Assembly: GCA_029582265.1 (NCBI GenBank)
Contig: CM055816.1
Location: 5,017,690-5,081,689 of the forward strand
Source: Zoroaster sp. YZ-2022
Taxonomy: Eukaryota; Echinodermata; Asteroidea; Forcipulatida; Zoroasteridae
Direction of reading: 5' to 3'
Length of the DNA: 64,000 nt
In this document: one piece after another, positions 47,034 to 59,573 of the stretch
Numbering within the stretch: the first letter of the stretch is position 1
Layout: each line of letters opens with the position of its first letter
Translations under genes and position numbers: made by a program
Notes under the pieces: model-generated
Databases searched by the model: none
Told to the model about the DNA's origin: nothing
What the model saw: only the letters and a program-made list of their open reading frames with translations

Positions 47034-50000
47034 TGACACATCTATGACACAGCACCTTCATATCTCTCTGTGCTTCTCCAACTAAAACAACCAAAACGGG
47101 AATTCATGTGTTCCAACAACAAACTCGACTCTCTCAACAATGTGCATACAGATCTGGGGAGATCTTTTTCGTGAGCTGCAACATCTCAATGGAAAAAATA
47201 CCTCTTCACATCCAAACCTGTAATACACTCACATCCTTAATTAAAGACTCATCTCACGACCCATCTTATTAAGTCTTGCCCTTAACTTTTGTCAACTGTT
47301 TTTTTTTCTTCATTTCTCTGACGTCTATGCGTCTGATCTTAAGCACTGTTTTTGACTTCAATTCTATTAATATGCAATGAGATTTATATATATATATTAT
47401 TGGCTAAAAACGAAGAATAATCATCAGCGAGCAGTGAAAAGACAGATGTCCTAATTTGGAAAGACTGAACGGTTTCATTTGTTTAAATGACACTACCCCT
47501 TCAATGAGACACAGTATTGTGAATTGTGTTATACTTTAAAAAAAAACTAATGCATTATACGTTTTATTGTTTGTTCCAGCTTGAATGCCCGAACAGCTAA
47601 TACAAAAACCAATCAGAACCCAAAAATCACTTATTACACCCAATTATTTGTCCAAGGTTAGGCCTACTGATCTTATGTAGTTATTTTACTTATGCATTCT
47701 AATTAACGTCGGCAATTAATATTCTTTTTCCAAGGCATCGACCTCTCAGAAGAAATGCTTGCAGAAGCTCGTGTGAACAACTCGGCACCGAATATTACAT
47801 ACTGTTTGGGGGACGCCCAGACTGTTGGTGACAATCCAAAATGGCGGGGAAAATTTGACAAAGTCGTCTGCTTCTGCATTCTAAACTGGGTTTCTGATAA
47901 ACCCAAGGCATTAAGAAGCATTCTCAATTGTCTGAAACCAGGAGGCGAGGCCCTGCTCATCACTGGGAATCGCGAGTTGTTATTCACTGAGGCAACAACG
48001 TTCTTAAATGGTCACACTAAGTGGGGTGATTACGTAAAGGTATATACGATGATAGTGATACTGTATTCAAGAGAGAGCAGGAGTACTGGCGTGTTATTAA
48101 AAAAAATCACGCAAACATTTTGTGTTGCATCATAAAACAACAATGAAACAAAGATTATGTATAATCAGCCGTCAGCGTGCTCGTGAAGCAGGTCTTTATG
48201 ATGCACTTGCTGATTTCAGCAGCATTAAGAACACACTTTCGTACAGATTGTCCTCTACAGATTTCAGACACATTACATTTAATGCATTACATCCTGTCTT
48301 TTTGGACGCTATTTGCCTAGCAATCCTACTTAGAATAGAGGTTTAAACTTTGAACCTCCGCATGAACTGAAAAGAGTGAACACTTGAATACTTAATGCAT
48401 GAATACTTAGCAAGAATCTAAATTCGTAAGCAACACAATAGACTACTCATAGAAGCAGTTCTGGCAACATGACTAATTTTGTAACTTCATAATTATAATA
48501 ATAATTATAGCATCTGGGTCATTCCGTGTCAATTCAACACGCTTTTGGACCTGACCGTCACGGATTGAAACAAAATTCGGTGTGCAGATTGGACTCCTTG
48601 AGAAACCCCCAGAACCGAAATTTTATGTCATTCAGTTAATTAGTTTTTGAGATAGGGGTTAACGAACTTTTGACCTGCTATGTTTGGACAGCCATACACA
48701 TGTATATCTCCAAAAGTAAAGCACCTACAGAGATAAACATTAGATCATTTTAAAGCTCTTGAAATGCCTTCATTTCATAAAATAAAATCAAAATTATACC
48801 ATGTACCACAAAAAAATTACATAAATATATGACCTTTGACCTTTGATTTGCGATCAGAGCATACTGATCGAAACGTCGAGTTGTACCCCCAGTTCTTTTC
48901 AGAACTAATTACTACTCAATTGAGATTCCACATGGTGTCACCGCAATTAGTCTTAATGACGTCATGTTTACAAAATCAAACAATCATTTGTTAAGTTTGT
49001 CATAGAACAATTACGAAACAAACAATTCCCAGAACCAACCGATGCCAACGTGATTCGCTCTATGGGTGCGTTGAGGGTTTTAGATCGTGTACTGTCTCCA
49101 CAGGGCGCCCATCAAAGATAGACATTTTCCAAAGGGCTCAAGTTCATGCGGAGGTTCAAAATTAAATCTCGTAGAAGATAGACAAAGAAGCACAGATAGG
49201 CAAATAAGGTCCGAAAAGATAGGATGTACTGCAGTAAAAGTGTAATGCTGTCTTAATTCAGTATACATGATTTGGGTTATATCGTTGAAACCAAGTATGC
49301 CCTACAGACGGCCGGTGTGCTCCCAAAGGACTTATGGGTTATTCCTTTGTTATCATTCACATTATCAGTACAGTCACCCCACAAGAAGCAAAATACCCCA
49401 AAAAGTGACCTGTGGACTGGTTTGTCATCCCACAAATGGCCTCTGACAATCTCGGACGGATCGACAGACGAACGGACAGACGTTATAAGAAGAATGAATC
49501 GGAAATATAATAACTGTCAGTGGGGCATAGAAAACCTCTAAAAACGATGATCATCATATTTAAGTAACATATCAATGTTTCATTTTTATAATTTTTAATT
49601 GCGTTTTTCCTCTCACAGGGCTACACATTTCCATTACTTCCTTTGAACCAATCCGTTACAGAAACTGAGGCAATGATGAAGGCTTTCGGTTGGATAAAGT
49701 GTGAATGCAAAATGTCAAAGACGATAACTGTCTCTCTGAAAAGCAAGCAAATGTAAGTTTGAAATTTCCTATGCATGATAAAGGAAATTTGTAAAGTTGG
49801 ACAAAATGTCTGAAACGTCACAATGGAGCTTAGGTTGCAAACATAATAATGTCTGAAACCTTAGCAGGGTAAAGTTGGGATTAAAGAAAGTGCTATTTTG
49901 GTTTTAGATCCTAGTTCCTTTCTTTATCCGCAATACAATGCAATATTATCGTTTAGACATAAAGGGCTAATTCCTGGGATTATATTAACATCTGAAACCT

Positions 50001-50778
50001 ACTCCTTGATTTCATTTTAATCCATGATTCAATTACATGTCTGAAATCTATTCCAAATTAGTTTTTATACTTTCAAATGTCTAAAACATGAGCTCCGTTG
50101 TACTGTTTCAGAAATTTTCTCCATTTCACATTCAGTCATTTACAAAATTGTTAAAAATCACAAAGATTTGAAAGAAGTTTTTAAATAACATCGCCATTCC
50201 CCTGGCCTGGTATTCAATGTATATCTATGGTAAATCTTCGGTTGAACGACAGTGAATTTTCACCAATGACTCTGGAGGTTGTTCAAGGTTTTGCTTGCTG
50301 CTACATTGCTCCTTTGATATGGACTGCCTCAGGGTGTCTTAGGTGGAATTTCTGATTAATTTTGTTATTATTAATTATTAATTAATTATTAATTTTATTT
50401 TGATATTTTATATGTATTATTTTTTTGGCATCCTAGTATTAAGCCCCTATAAGATTCCATTTTTATAATTTACTTTTTTTAGCAGTGTTAAAACCCAATG
50501 ATGGAATCTCAATCATAACTTTGTTTTAATGAAACTGTTCGGTATGATAAGTAACTACATATTTATTTGTTTGTGTAATTTGTTGAACAGTATTCTTCAA
50601 GACTGTGCTTGGGCAAACGGCAAGAATTCCAAAGGCGGAACAGGATGAGTATTTGGATGATTTATGGAACTGGGCCCTCTCATCACTTCCTGTACAAGTC
50701 TCAACCTGGATTGTTTTGCAGTGGAATCGAGTTTTCAATAATACACGCTTTCAAACCATAGAAGGTCAGCGAAGATGA
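45446..50778 (+). CDS. class I SAM-dependent methyltransferase, JHAMT-like, four exons
   Basis: Exons 45446-45623, 47735-48039, 49619-49752 and 50591-50778, all with GT/AG borders (CAG|GTGAGT; CCAAG|G; AAG|GTATAT; CACAG|G; AAT|GTAAGT; AACAG|T). Exon 1 has motif I, VLDVGCGTGNET. Exon 2 has GIDLSEEMLAEAR (acidic loop binding the SAM ribose), LGDAQTV, FDKVVCFCILNWV and LKPGGEALL. The order matches juvenile hormone acid methyltransferase-like enzymes, which transfer a methyl group from SAM, usually to a carboxylate; the substrate here is unknown. Length is about 268 residues, usual for the family. Exon 4 reads in family-like frame (RIPKAEQDEYLDD) only if one base is adjusted at the exon 3/4 junction. 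Otherwise it stops early, or exon 3 reads through to TAA at 49754. A sequencing indel or a real lesion are both possible. The start could instead lie in an upstream exon, since TTTTTCAG precedes codon 5. Confidence 0.82.
45750..46662. mobile_element. hAT-type element in intron 1 (left end lost)
   Basis: The right end, GGGTGCGCCACTG at 46662, is followed by CTGTTCAT (46663-46670), as in the complete copy at 55455-56479. The left end is replaced by GCCCGCCGATGA plus a T run near 45762-45780. The interior shares the CTGAGCCCAAGTCTTGTCTA segment with the other copy but lacks the 18S fragment. A run of 14 C sits near 46618-46631. Confidence 0.75.
48270..48500 (+). repeat. dispersed repeat in intron 2, copy 1
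   Basis: Shares GCATTACATCCTGTCTTT, ACTTAGAATAGAGGTT and ACTCATAGAAGCAGTTCTGG, plus an ATAATAATAAT end, with 52170-52385. A partial inverted copy is at 49120-49262. Confidence 0.72.
48851..48957 (+). repeat. hammerhead-like mobile repeat, copy 4 (in intron 2)
   Basis: Contains the intact CGATCAGAGCATACTGATCG hairpin, AAACGTCGAGTTGTACC and the shared body up to TTAGTCTTAAT. The CTGANGA box is absent (GATTTG precedes the hairpin). It is shorter at the 3' end than the 41907 copy. Confidence 0.85.
49120..49262 (-). repeat. dispersed repeat in intron 2, inverted partial copy
   Basis: The reverse complement of the segment around 48290-48380 (GAACCTCCGCATGAACT and GCAGTACATCCTATC words). Confidence 0.65.
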
Positions 50779-50862
50779 ATGAAACCAGTAAACTGTAATT
50801 TTCGGGGGGAGATGTTTTTACCGGAAACATTTCTATTTTAACAATTTGTGAGTCCCATCATC

Positions 50863-50868
50863 AATAAA
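50863..50868 (+). promoter_or_regulatory. candidate polyadenylation signal AATAAA
   Basis: AATAAA followed by TGTTGACTTTTCTTTTC, 85 bp after the stop codon of the methyltransferase exon 4. Position and T-rich downstream sequence fit a poly(A) site; not proven. Confidence 0.55.
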
Positions 50869-52169
50869 TGTTGACTTTTCTTTTCTTAAAGCAAGCTTCA
50901 GACAACTATTTTTTAAAATCTGTTATTTAAAATTATTTGTTTTCGTTTAAAAAAAAAACATCATTTATTGCTAAAAACATTTGCAATTATTGTTGGAATG
51001 GAAACAAATGACATGAAATGAATTAATTAACCCTCCTGCTGTTGAAAAATTTAAGAAAGTTAATCACCTTCAATTCGCACCTTCACCCAAGGTTTATTTG
51101 AAGGCGAATTAGTTTGCATCTCACGCGGTAGCCAACACAGCGTGAGGTCACTGCCTGTAATCCAATGCAGTGTGTGTGTGTGTGCGTGTGCGTGTGTGTG
51201 TGTGTTGTTTTTTTGTAAGAGTGTCAGCGGCCCTATTTTGGTAAAATGATGTATCTCAAAAAAGGCCATTTCGAGAAAAATGGGTTTAAAGTTTGAACAA
51301 CTGCCTTTTTATTGTGGAATATGGGATCATGAATTTATCTGTTTTTAGTTATCTAATCACTGAAAAAAAGTTTTCATTTGTTTTTCCAGTTTTTAAGCAT
51401 TATTGAAGAAACTGACAATTTATTTGAACATACATCATTTCACCAAGATAATACAATGCGCTCAAGGTATTTCGTTAATATACAAGAATCATGTATCTTC
51501 CTATTTTACTTGGCATTTATCTTATTGAGGTTAGATTTCTAAGAAAACTTAAACCTATGTTTAAAAAACATGTTGTTAAGTAAATTGTCTATGGATAAAA
51601 CGTATGGAAATCAAAACAAGTTCAGAATTGAAGAAAATCAAACAAATACAGCACTTCTGATCAATATCATATAAAGTAAATTTACATTTATTTGAAAATT
51701 TATTTATATTCAATGAAGTCAATTAATTAACAAGTAAAATTGTAGCCTAAATTAATAAATAAAATAAATTCATAAAATAGAGTGGATAAAATTACATTGA
51801 TACTCAAAGTCAATACAACTCACTTATATCATATTTTATGATACCGACTTATTGCCATTGTATTTTCTTCAAATTGCACAGTAAATTACTTACCAAAAAA
51901 ACTGCTAATAAAAATGCAGATTATTACCAATGTGTTTAAAATAATGTTTAGCCATTGTGATTGGCTGAATAATGTAGAGGACTTGGCTAGCTTGTATATC
52001 TATAAGCTCTTTCCATTATAACTTTGTGTGTAAAATAAAACTACTTGCAAAATACAATATGAACATTTCTCTGAATAAAATGTTACTTGCTACAATAAAA
52101 TCCGACCGTCTGTCAGTCCGTCCATCCGTCCGTCTTTATGACACACTTGATTTCAACGGGAAACATCTT
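50869..52169. other. AT-rich non-coding sequence with one dispersed repeat
   Basis: No supported gene. It contains the third GT-associated dispersed repeat at 51053-51225. Confidence 0.5.
51053..51225 (+). repeat. dispersed repeat with (GT)n tail, copy 3
   Basis: AAGTTAATCACCTTCAATTC, TTTATTTGAAGGCGAATTAG and CAGCGTGAGGTCA, then (GT)n at about 51170-51206. Related to 29295-29415 and, inverted, to 31600-31770. Confidence 0.78.
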
Positions 52170-52385
52170 TATATCATTACTGCAGTGCATCCTGTCTTTT
52201 GTACCTTATTTGTCTATCAGTCCTTCTACTTAGATTGGAGGTTTTAAAAATTAAAACCAGTGGACACTTTTGGTACAATGTCTGTTAATGCATCAATACT
52301 TGGAATCTATATTCTTAGCACAAGAGTATGCATATGCTACTCATAGAAGCAGTTCTGCCATCATGACTATTTCTGTGCCTCAATA
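52170..52385 (+). repeat. dispersed repeat, copy 2 (relative of intron 2 repeat)
   Basis: Same order of landmarks as 48270-48500 (CAGTGCATCCTGTCTTTTG, ACTTAGATTGGAGGTT, CATAGAAGCAGTTCTGCC). It is followed directly by an AATAATAATAAT run. Confidence 0.7.
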
Positions 52386-52510
52386 ATAATAATCATAACA
52401 AAGCATCTGTAAAGCGCACATAATCTGAAAGCCCATTCAAAGGCACCGGTCAATGTACAGGCGCTGTGTTTGGGTGAAGGAAAGATTGAAAAAAATGAGT
52501 CTTCAGATGG
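52383..52510 (-). mobile_element. SINE/LINE 3'-end-like fragment, minus strand
   Basis: An ATT-type tail (AATAATAATAAT on plus) next to GCATCTGTAAAGCGCACATA and ATGAGTCTTCAGATGGAGTT, a 3'-end pattern shared by many marine-invertebrate retroposons. The 5' limit is not visible. Confidence 0.5.
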
Positions 52511-53399
52511 AGTTTGAAAAAGGACAAGAAAATCATTTAAAGTAAATTTACTTGAAATGTGCATTCTTACTTTAACTTTTAAGTCGTACAAAAATAACTG
52601 TAATAATTTCAATGGTTAAATATATGAAGTTCACCACTTAAACATGCCACGACCTCTTAAATTACAATAGGCTTTATATGATACAAAAACGGCGTGGAAT
52701 CAAAACATCATGGTACTTAACAAAAGATACCTAGCAACGGATAACCTTCTCACATTTAGGCACGTTATCAAGCAATGCATTTATGTTTCGTCACATACTT
52801 GTGAATGTAATATTATGTAGGACTATGTGTATTCAAATTGATTTAATGGTCTACTGCGCACTTAAAGATGTATCGCTGTTGATATTCTACATGAAGAATT
52901 GACAAGAAATCTTTAAAATTACTATTTCAAATAGTCAAGAGAAGCAGTTAATATATACCTTATTATATGGCGGGTCTCGTCATGAAATAATGTTGGCACA
53001 GTTTTATTGTAAAACCAAGCTTCTGAGTACTATTTTGAGGAATCTCATTAGAAAGTATTTGTTTTCCTTTCATAAAAGTGAATTATCAATGTTCCAAATG
53101 AAAACAAAAATTCCGGAAATTGTCAGTAAAACACGGGTGATATATCTATAATTGCACAGAGTAACAATAAGTGCTTAGACCTAGGCTAATATCATGAAGA
53201 TGGTGTTGCGTGGCCCCAAAGATAGAAGCTTGAATGTTTGGTATCAAAGCGCATATGAAACTCACGGTGACGACCACAAGTTGTGGTTGGGGAGGGGTAA
53301 ACCGATCCAGAAATATGTATGTGTTCATCGGTTTACTGTACACATATATTTTTTTAATGGGGCAGGCATTAGGTTGGGTTAGGTGGAGAAATGTATTCA
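52511..53399. other. non-coding sequence with one repeat shared with the hAT element
   Basis: 52985-53150 resembles 33940-34090 (shared TGTAAAACCAAGCTT and GTATTTGTTTTCCTTTC). No gene seen. Confidence 0.5.
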
Positions 53400-54580
<1,181 letters not shown>

Positions 54581-55132
54581 GTGACTAAATTTCATCAAAA
54601 TCATAGGCAAAATGTTAAATACTAAAAAGACAGACGTTTTTGTATATGTCGTTATTCGTCGCATAAATGGAATCAATACAGATGTAAAACCAACATGTGA
54701 CAAGTATCAGTTTGTTTTATTGTGTAAAAACCACACTGTTGGTATGCATTTCAATAGAGGAATGTCTGTATGGACACACAGTTATTTGTGGTAATTATTT
54801 CACGAATTTGACCTAAATGATACACCTCAGACAGAACTAATTCAAAGGGACATTTTATACCATCATCAACTTAACACCAAGTTGGTTTCATATCAAATTT
54901 GTATTATTTGTTTTTCGATTTCCATTAGAGTAAGTGGCTTTAAGACTGGGGTCATAACCTCTGCTGTATGTGGTGTGCATTCGCTGTGCATGTGATGTGA
55001 GCAGACCTGCTGGCAGCCGTAACACACCTACGCCTCTACACCCACACACACACCTTACACATGCCCACACTCACACACACCCACAAACAACCCAATACGT
55101 TTCGGCTTCAGTTTTCCTGGCTTAAAACAAAA

Positions 55133-55310
55133 ATGAATTTTTTCAGCAAGCATCGACTACAGTTTGGACGATAGCAGAATTGTTCAACACTCGCTCATAA
55201 CGCAACACATCGGTAAGCTTAAATTTGGAGCTGAAGACACGGTTCTAGACGTGGCTGTGGAACCGGCAATGAGACGAAATCAATAGCAGCAAAAGTAAGA
55301 GGTATAACAG
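55133..55310 (+). pseudogene. duplicated methyltransferase exon 1, pseudogene
   Basis: About 95% like 45446-45623. One extra T in the TTTTTT run after the ATG puts it out of frame with a stop within 14 codons. One G is missing in the GTGGGCTGTGG segment coding the SAM-binding glycine motif. The donor ACAG|GTGAGT is preserved. It cannot make the enzyme's N-terminus without correction. Confidence 0.88.
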
Positions 55311-55454
55311 GTGAGTTTATAATATTCTCACTATTTACTTTTTCTACTGTCCAACCACAGGGCATATTACTTTGGACCAGTGTCACAGAGTACAGCCGCA
55401 GGACACTGTCCATTGACCAATGTCACAGGGGTGCAACCACAGGACACTGTTCAT

Positions 55455-56479
55455 TAGTGGCGCACCCTGGGAGGGGGGCTCGGCTATCCTAAGCTACGAA
55501 TGAGGTTCAACGGATTACCCAGACCTTCCGGCCAAGGGCGATTACCCGCTGATCCCTTCAGTGTAGCGCGCGTGCGGCCCGAACATCTAAGGGCGTCACA
55601 GACCTGTTATTGCTCAATCTCGCGTGGCTGAACGCCAAGAAGGGGCTGGAAAGAGAGCAAAGTCTGAGCCCAAGTCTTGTCTACAGAGGAGTTCGGCAAG
55701 GAGTAGGGCAGTGGTACAAGGGATGGGGATTCAGGAGACTCAAGCTCCCCTCCAAATGTTTTCCATTTATTCCACTCACTATTATATTTTACGGCGTTGT
55801 GTATGCATGTGCATGTAAGCTTGAAGCGCCACCAGTATTAGACATCCCCACCGCCATGGTGCACCCTGATCAGGGAGCAGTTTTACTTAATTTTATTTTC
55901 ATTTTCTGTTGTCTGTTTCTCTTGTTGAGGTCGTTGACTGTCGTTGAGGTTACTCGTAAATGTTTTTTATAAATTTAAACACACCCGCATTATAATCAAC
56001 TCCTTTCCAGTTTGTACATGTACACAATGACCTAGGATTGGGTTTTAATTTACAAAGATTATGTGACACTGTTTTAGCAAACACCGATTGGATAATATTA
56101 GGATTTGGTTTTGCCGCCAAATTCGTGTTTGAGAAAATTTAGCTCCGCCCGAATGATCACAAACTTTACGTCCGGCGCAATGAAAGTATTTAAATATAGA
56201 AATCTTGCAGACCAAACAAGCTCAAAGTTCTTTACATCAAGAGGAGGAAATTATATGGAAGGTAAACCCGACGAGTCCGAATCATGCCATAATGTCTTCC
56301 TTTATGACTAGAAACCACCAGGAAACATTTAACATGTGCCGTGGGTTCACTGACGAGCACGATTAGGGACATATTACAGTCATGAAAGCGGTTATGGTTT
56401 GGGTCCGCCATGTCTCCCCATATTGGATTTTCAAAAAAATGTTTGAGCCCCCACCAAATCAAATCCTGGTGCGCCACTG
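55455..56479. mobile_element. 1,025-bp nonautonomous hAT-type element carrying 18S rDNA
   Basis: The ends are TAGTGGCGCACCCTGG and, reversed, CAGTGGCGCACCAGG. The 8-bp target duplication CTGTTCAT is at 55447-55454 and 56480-56487. About 25 bases inside the left end begins a roughly 160-bp antisense 18S rRNA fragment. The remaining interior matches the intron 1 element at 45750-46662. No transposase is encoded. Confidence 0.85.
55480..55638 (-). rRNA. 18S rRNA gene fragment (3' major domain), embedded in a transposon
   Basis: On the minus strand it contains GGCGTTCAGCCAC, GAGCAATAACAGGTCTGTGA, GCCCTTAGATGTTCGG, CGCACGCGCGCTACACTGA and GGGTAATCCGTTGAACCTC, in the order of the universally conserved 3' domain of eukaryotic 18S rRNA. 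Only about 160 of roughly 1,800 bases are present, so it is not functional. The variable part between ACACTGA and GGGTAATCC cannot be assigned to host or foreign origin by eye. Confidence 0.93.
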
Positions 56480-56583
56480 CTGTTCATGGAACAGAGTCAC
56501 AGGGTACAACCACAGCTAGACACTGTCCATGGACGAGTGTCACGGGGCATATGGACTGTATTTGGACCCTTTTTCATTTATAA

Positions 56584-57825
56584 TGTTACGAATCTTACCC
56601 TTTGATTTTGATAAATATTAGCACCCTCTATTTCACTTCTTCCACTTCCAATATTTTGCTGACGATGCAATTTCAAGCAGTCTAAGTCCCTGGGTTGTTT
56701 CCCCGGACCCTGGATTGTCCGCTATGAATATGCAATCCTTACAAGGACGCTACTTTTGCTCATGCATATCCAGCGCCAACGCACTGCATAATGCAACACC
56801 AGCGAGAGCATTGCGTGCCACACCCTCCCGCCACGTGGCTTGGAGCCGTCCTTTGGACTTAGTCTATTTTCCGAATACTTTCCTCGGAGTCCACCCCTTC
56901 ACACCGAACACGGTTCGTGGGTGAACCACGGCCAAACAGTCACCGTGACTGACCCGCTCAGTCATTAGCCGTGTCCCGCGTGTAGTGCTCCCTAACCCAA
57001 GCACAGCCGCTGTTCCCCTCATGCAGTAATAACTTACCATCCAAGCAAATAGCTTAACATGCCCGGTAAGCATTTTCCCCTTGAACACGCCCTCCTTTCT
57101 AAGTTGTCGATCACTTCACTTTCGTCAAATACCTTTCCTTATATGGAACAAGGACCTGTTGTATACCCTGATTTTGCACACGTTTCTACCCTTAGACGCA
57201 GAAGCCAAGCTTCTCATTGGCTAAGACGATAAACTAGGCTTATGTTTTATTCATTCCTAGGCCCCAGATTTCTATCCCCGAGATTTCCTGATCTCGGCGA
57301 AGTGCGATTCCGAATGAAATCTATGCGACTCGATCCGATCCATGACAGTGCGATATACCAAACTATTACGGTCCAGAGCCTCGTTCGTTGAACCAATGGT
57401 GCAGAGCGTCGATATGACCATTGATTCGCCTAGCTATGCGGTCTGGATACACTCTGGCCCCGTCCAGACATCCAGTAGCCCTGGTGGTCCCCGTCGTCGA
57501 GACCGACCAGCCGACCGTCTCTCAGTATAGCACCGTATAGCAGTGCCCGTACCGTGTACCGAGTGACAAGCCGCATGAACGAACGATGGTCCCCACTGAC
57601 TGTACCTAATAGTTGGTATTCGTACACCCTATTCGGAACTTAGCACAAGTATATAAGTTAACTATTGACATGTACCTATACGCTACCACTCCTGTCATAC
57701 ATGTTACTAGTGCCATTGTTAAATAGTGATGTTAATAATAAACCAACCCCATTGATTGAGATTGTCACAACAAAGTTTATGTCCGACTATTATTTTGTTG
57801 ACCCACAGTAGTGGGGAATGCAACA
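56584..57825 (+). mobile_element. solo LTR, 1,242 bp
   Basis: Starts TGTTACG and ends GCAACA, the TG...CA form of LTRs, and lies exactly where copy A (CATTTATACTACCG) is uninterrupted. The flanks ATAA and ATAC suggest a 4-bp duplication with one change. A TATA box (TATATAAG, 57650-57657) and AATAAA (57737-57742) near the right end give U3-R-U5 order on the plus strand. No internal retroelement genes, primer-binding site or second LTR are present. Likely Ty3/gypsy type from the termini, but this is a guess. Confidence 0.8.
57650..57657 (+). promoter_or_regulatory. TATA box of the solo LTR
   Basis: TATATAAG about 80 bp upstream of an AATAAA signal inside the LTR; this spacing defines a short R region. 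Confidence 0.55.
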
Positions 57826-57904
57826 ATACTACCGTAGATCAATGGGGGAAATCACACGTAAACATAGTATCACCTTTACGCCAAATACACCCAGATTTAT
57901 TAAT

Positions 57905-59447
57905 GGTACACACCGCCCTAAAGTGCAAAAAATGGGATTGATAGAATGATAGAGAATCATTTTTGGAAGGTTTTCTTCAAAAAACAAAATCCAGGTATCG
58001 TGTAATTACCGAGAAATGTCCAAAAAAGGTCAAAGGTCACGTATACGCATTTTCAGTAGTCTACACGACCGTGAAACCTGTACGGCAATTGCAGATTGTA
58101 GTCAGACTGGTACCTCTGCATTGCACACCGTTGTGATTGTAACAAGAGGAACAAGGTTCCAGTCTGTACATTTTGTATCCGTTGTAAACACACGAACGAT
58201 CACACATAATTCCTGGATTCGATTCAAACGAGGCACGTCGACGTCCAAGATGATCCAAAAAGTGATGACAATGTTCAGTAGGCTTGATAGACCTTGGATC
58301 AACCATGGAGAAAGGTACAGACTAAACAAACCGGTGCTTAGCAGCATCTATCTGGACATACTGGATTCTGGGTGAACATCTCAATCATGATCAAATATTA
58401 CTAGTTTGCATTGCCATTGGCAGACAGTACATGATCTAGAGTGTACATGATGAACACAATCATGACATGTCCCCTGGCAATTATGTGAAATTGCCCTAAC
58501 CCCTGATTACATACTCACATATTTGACAGGAAAAATGTTGAAAGGGAAGCTTCAATTTTGGTTTAGATTTTCATATTCTCAAAATATTATCAAACATTTT
58601 TATTTGGTCAAGTCACAGGCATGACAGGCCTTATGACCAAATTAATTTGTCCGAAGTGCTTTTATCTTAGAGAGAGAAAATAATTATGTAAAATATACAA
58701 GACGTTACCAGATATAACTTTTGTGAAACACGAGGCGAGCCCTATTTTTAATAAATTACAGGTTTTATACTATTTTTCACGAGATCTAATGTTAACGTGT
58801 TGGTTGAAATTAATGTTCATTATCAACACGAATGATTTCATTTTTTTTTAATGGTTGTTTATTACAAAAAATTAAGGTTTAGTATAATTTGTTATTATTT
58901 TTTGCTACATGTATAGGGGGTCTATCTGATAACCAACCTTTCCATTCTATATCAGTTAAACAATGTTTTACCTTATTTCCCAGTGATTGTTGATAATGTT
59001 GAATTTATAAAATCTAAGCCCTTACTCCTATTTTCAATCTTAAATCTTTTTCAGAAAGAGGACAGAAACGTCTTTGGTACTTCAGCTATGCAGAATTGAT
59101 GTTGGGTGTGATTCTCGACATAATGAAACACCAGTCTTCGGTCAATGGAATTGTAATTTGGAATCGAGCATAGGCCTGTGTCTGGGCCTTACTTTTATTG
59201 CTTGTTTGTTCCTCCCCTCCCTAGTTCTTGGATTATATAGTGCTGCAATGATAGTCCAAAGAATTTTAGAAAACAAATGTTGGTTCATCACCAGTGGCAG
59301 TACATGCCATCACCAAGAACTTGGGGAGGGGGCAGGCATTTTATTCAAAATTACCGATTCCAGTGACAGGCCCTGAATGTCACCTATTCTGAACTGTCAC
59401 TAACATACAGGGCGTAACATTTATTATGCAGATTGATTCTGTTTTCT
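57905..59447. other. 1.54-kb insertion in copy B, unidentified
   Basis: Absent from copy A (between ATTTATTAAT and CAGTTGGAAGCC). It begins GGTACACACCGCCC; the words ACACACCGCC recur at 59620. It contains two unrecognised plus-strand frames (58016-58375, 119 codons; 59074-59376, 100 codons) with no family signature. AGGTCAAAGGTCA near 58028 resembles a DR1 nuclear-receptor site, probably by chance. The ends show no clean target duplication. Confidence 0.6.
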
Positions 59448-59573
59448 TGTCAGTTGGAAGCCAACGTCGCAATGTACAGAACTTTACATTCACGTACGTG
59501 TGTTTTCGTGATTCCGCAATAATCGTTCCAAAGAATATGTGCTTGTTACGTCCTCGCTGTGTCACTGTCGATT

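Larger units (their letters stand above)
54782..59573 (+). repeat. segmental duplication, copy B, broken by three insertions
   Basis: Corresponds to 45108-47033. Matching blocks are about 54782-55454, 55640-56583 (partly transposon), 57826-57904 and 59448-59573. The breaks are a hAT-type element whose left part is unique to this copy, a solo LTR and a 1.54-kb unidentified insertion. No counterparts of methyltransferase exons 2-4 follow in this window. Confidence 0.88.

Noticed and set aside
58020..58042. AGGTCAAAGGTCA as a DR1 nuclear-receptor site
   Set aside because: A similar TGACCTTTGACCTTTG occurs inside a dispersed repeat near 48833, so this is more likely chance or repeat-derived than a regulatory site.
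58016..58375. A 119-codon frame in the copy B insertion
   Set aside because: No recognisable motif, unsupported start, and located in an insertion of unknown type. Kept only as a description of the insertion.
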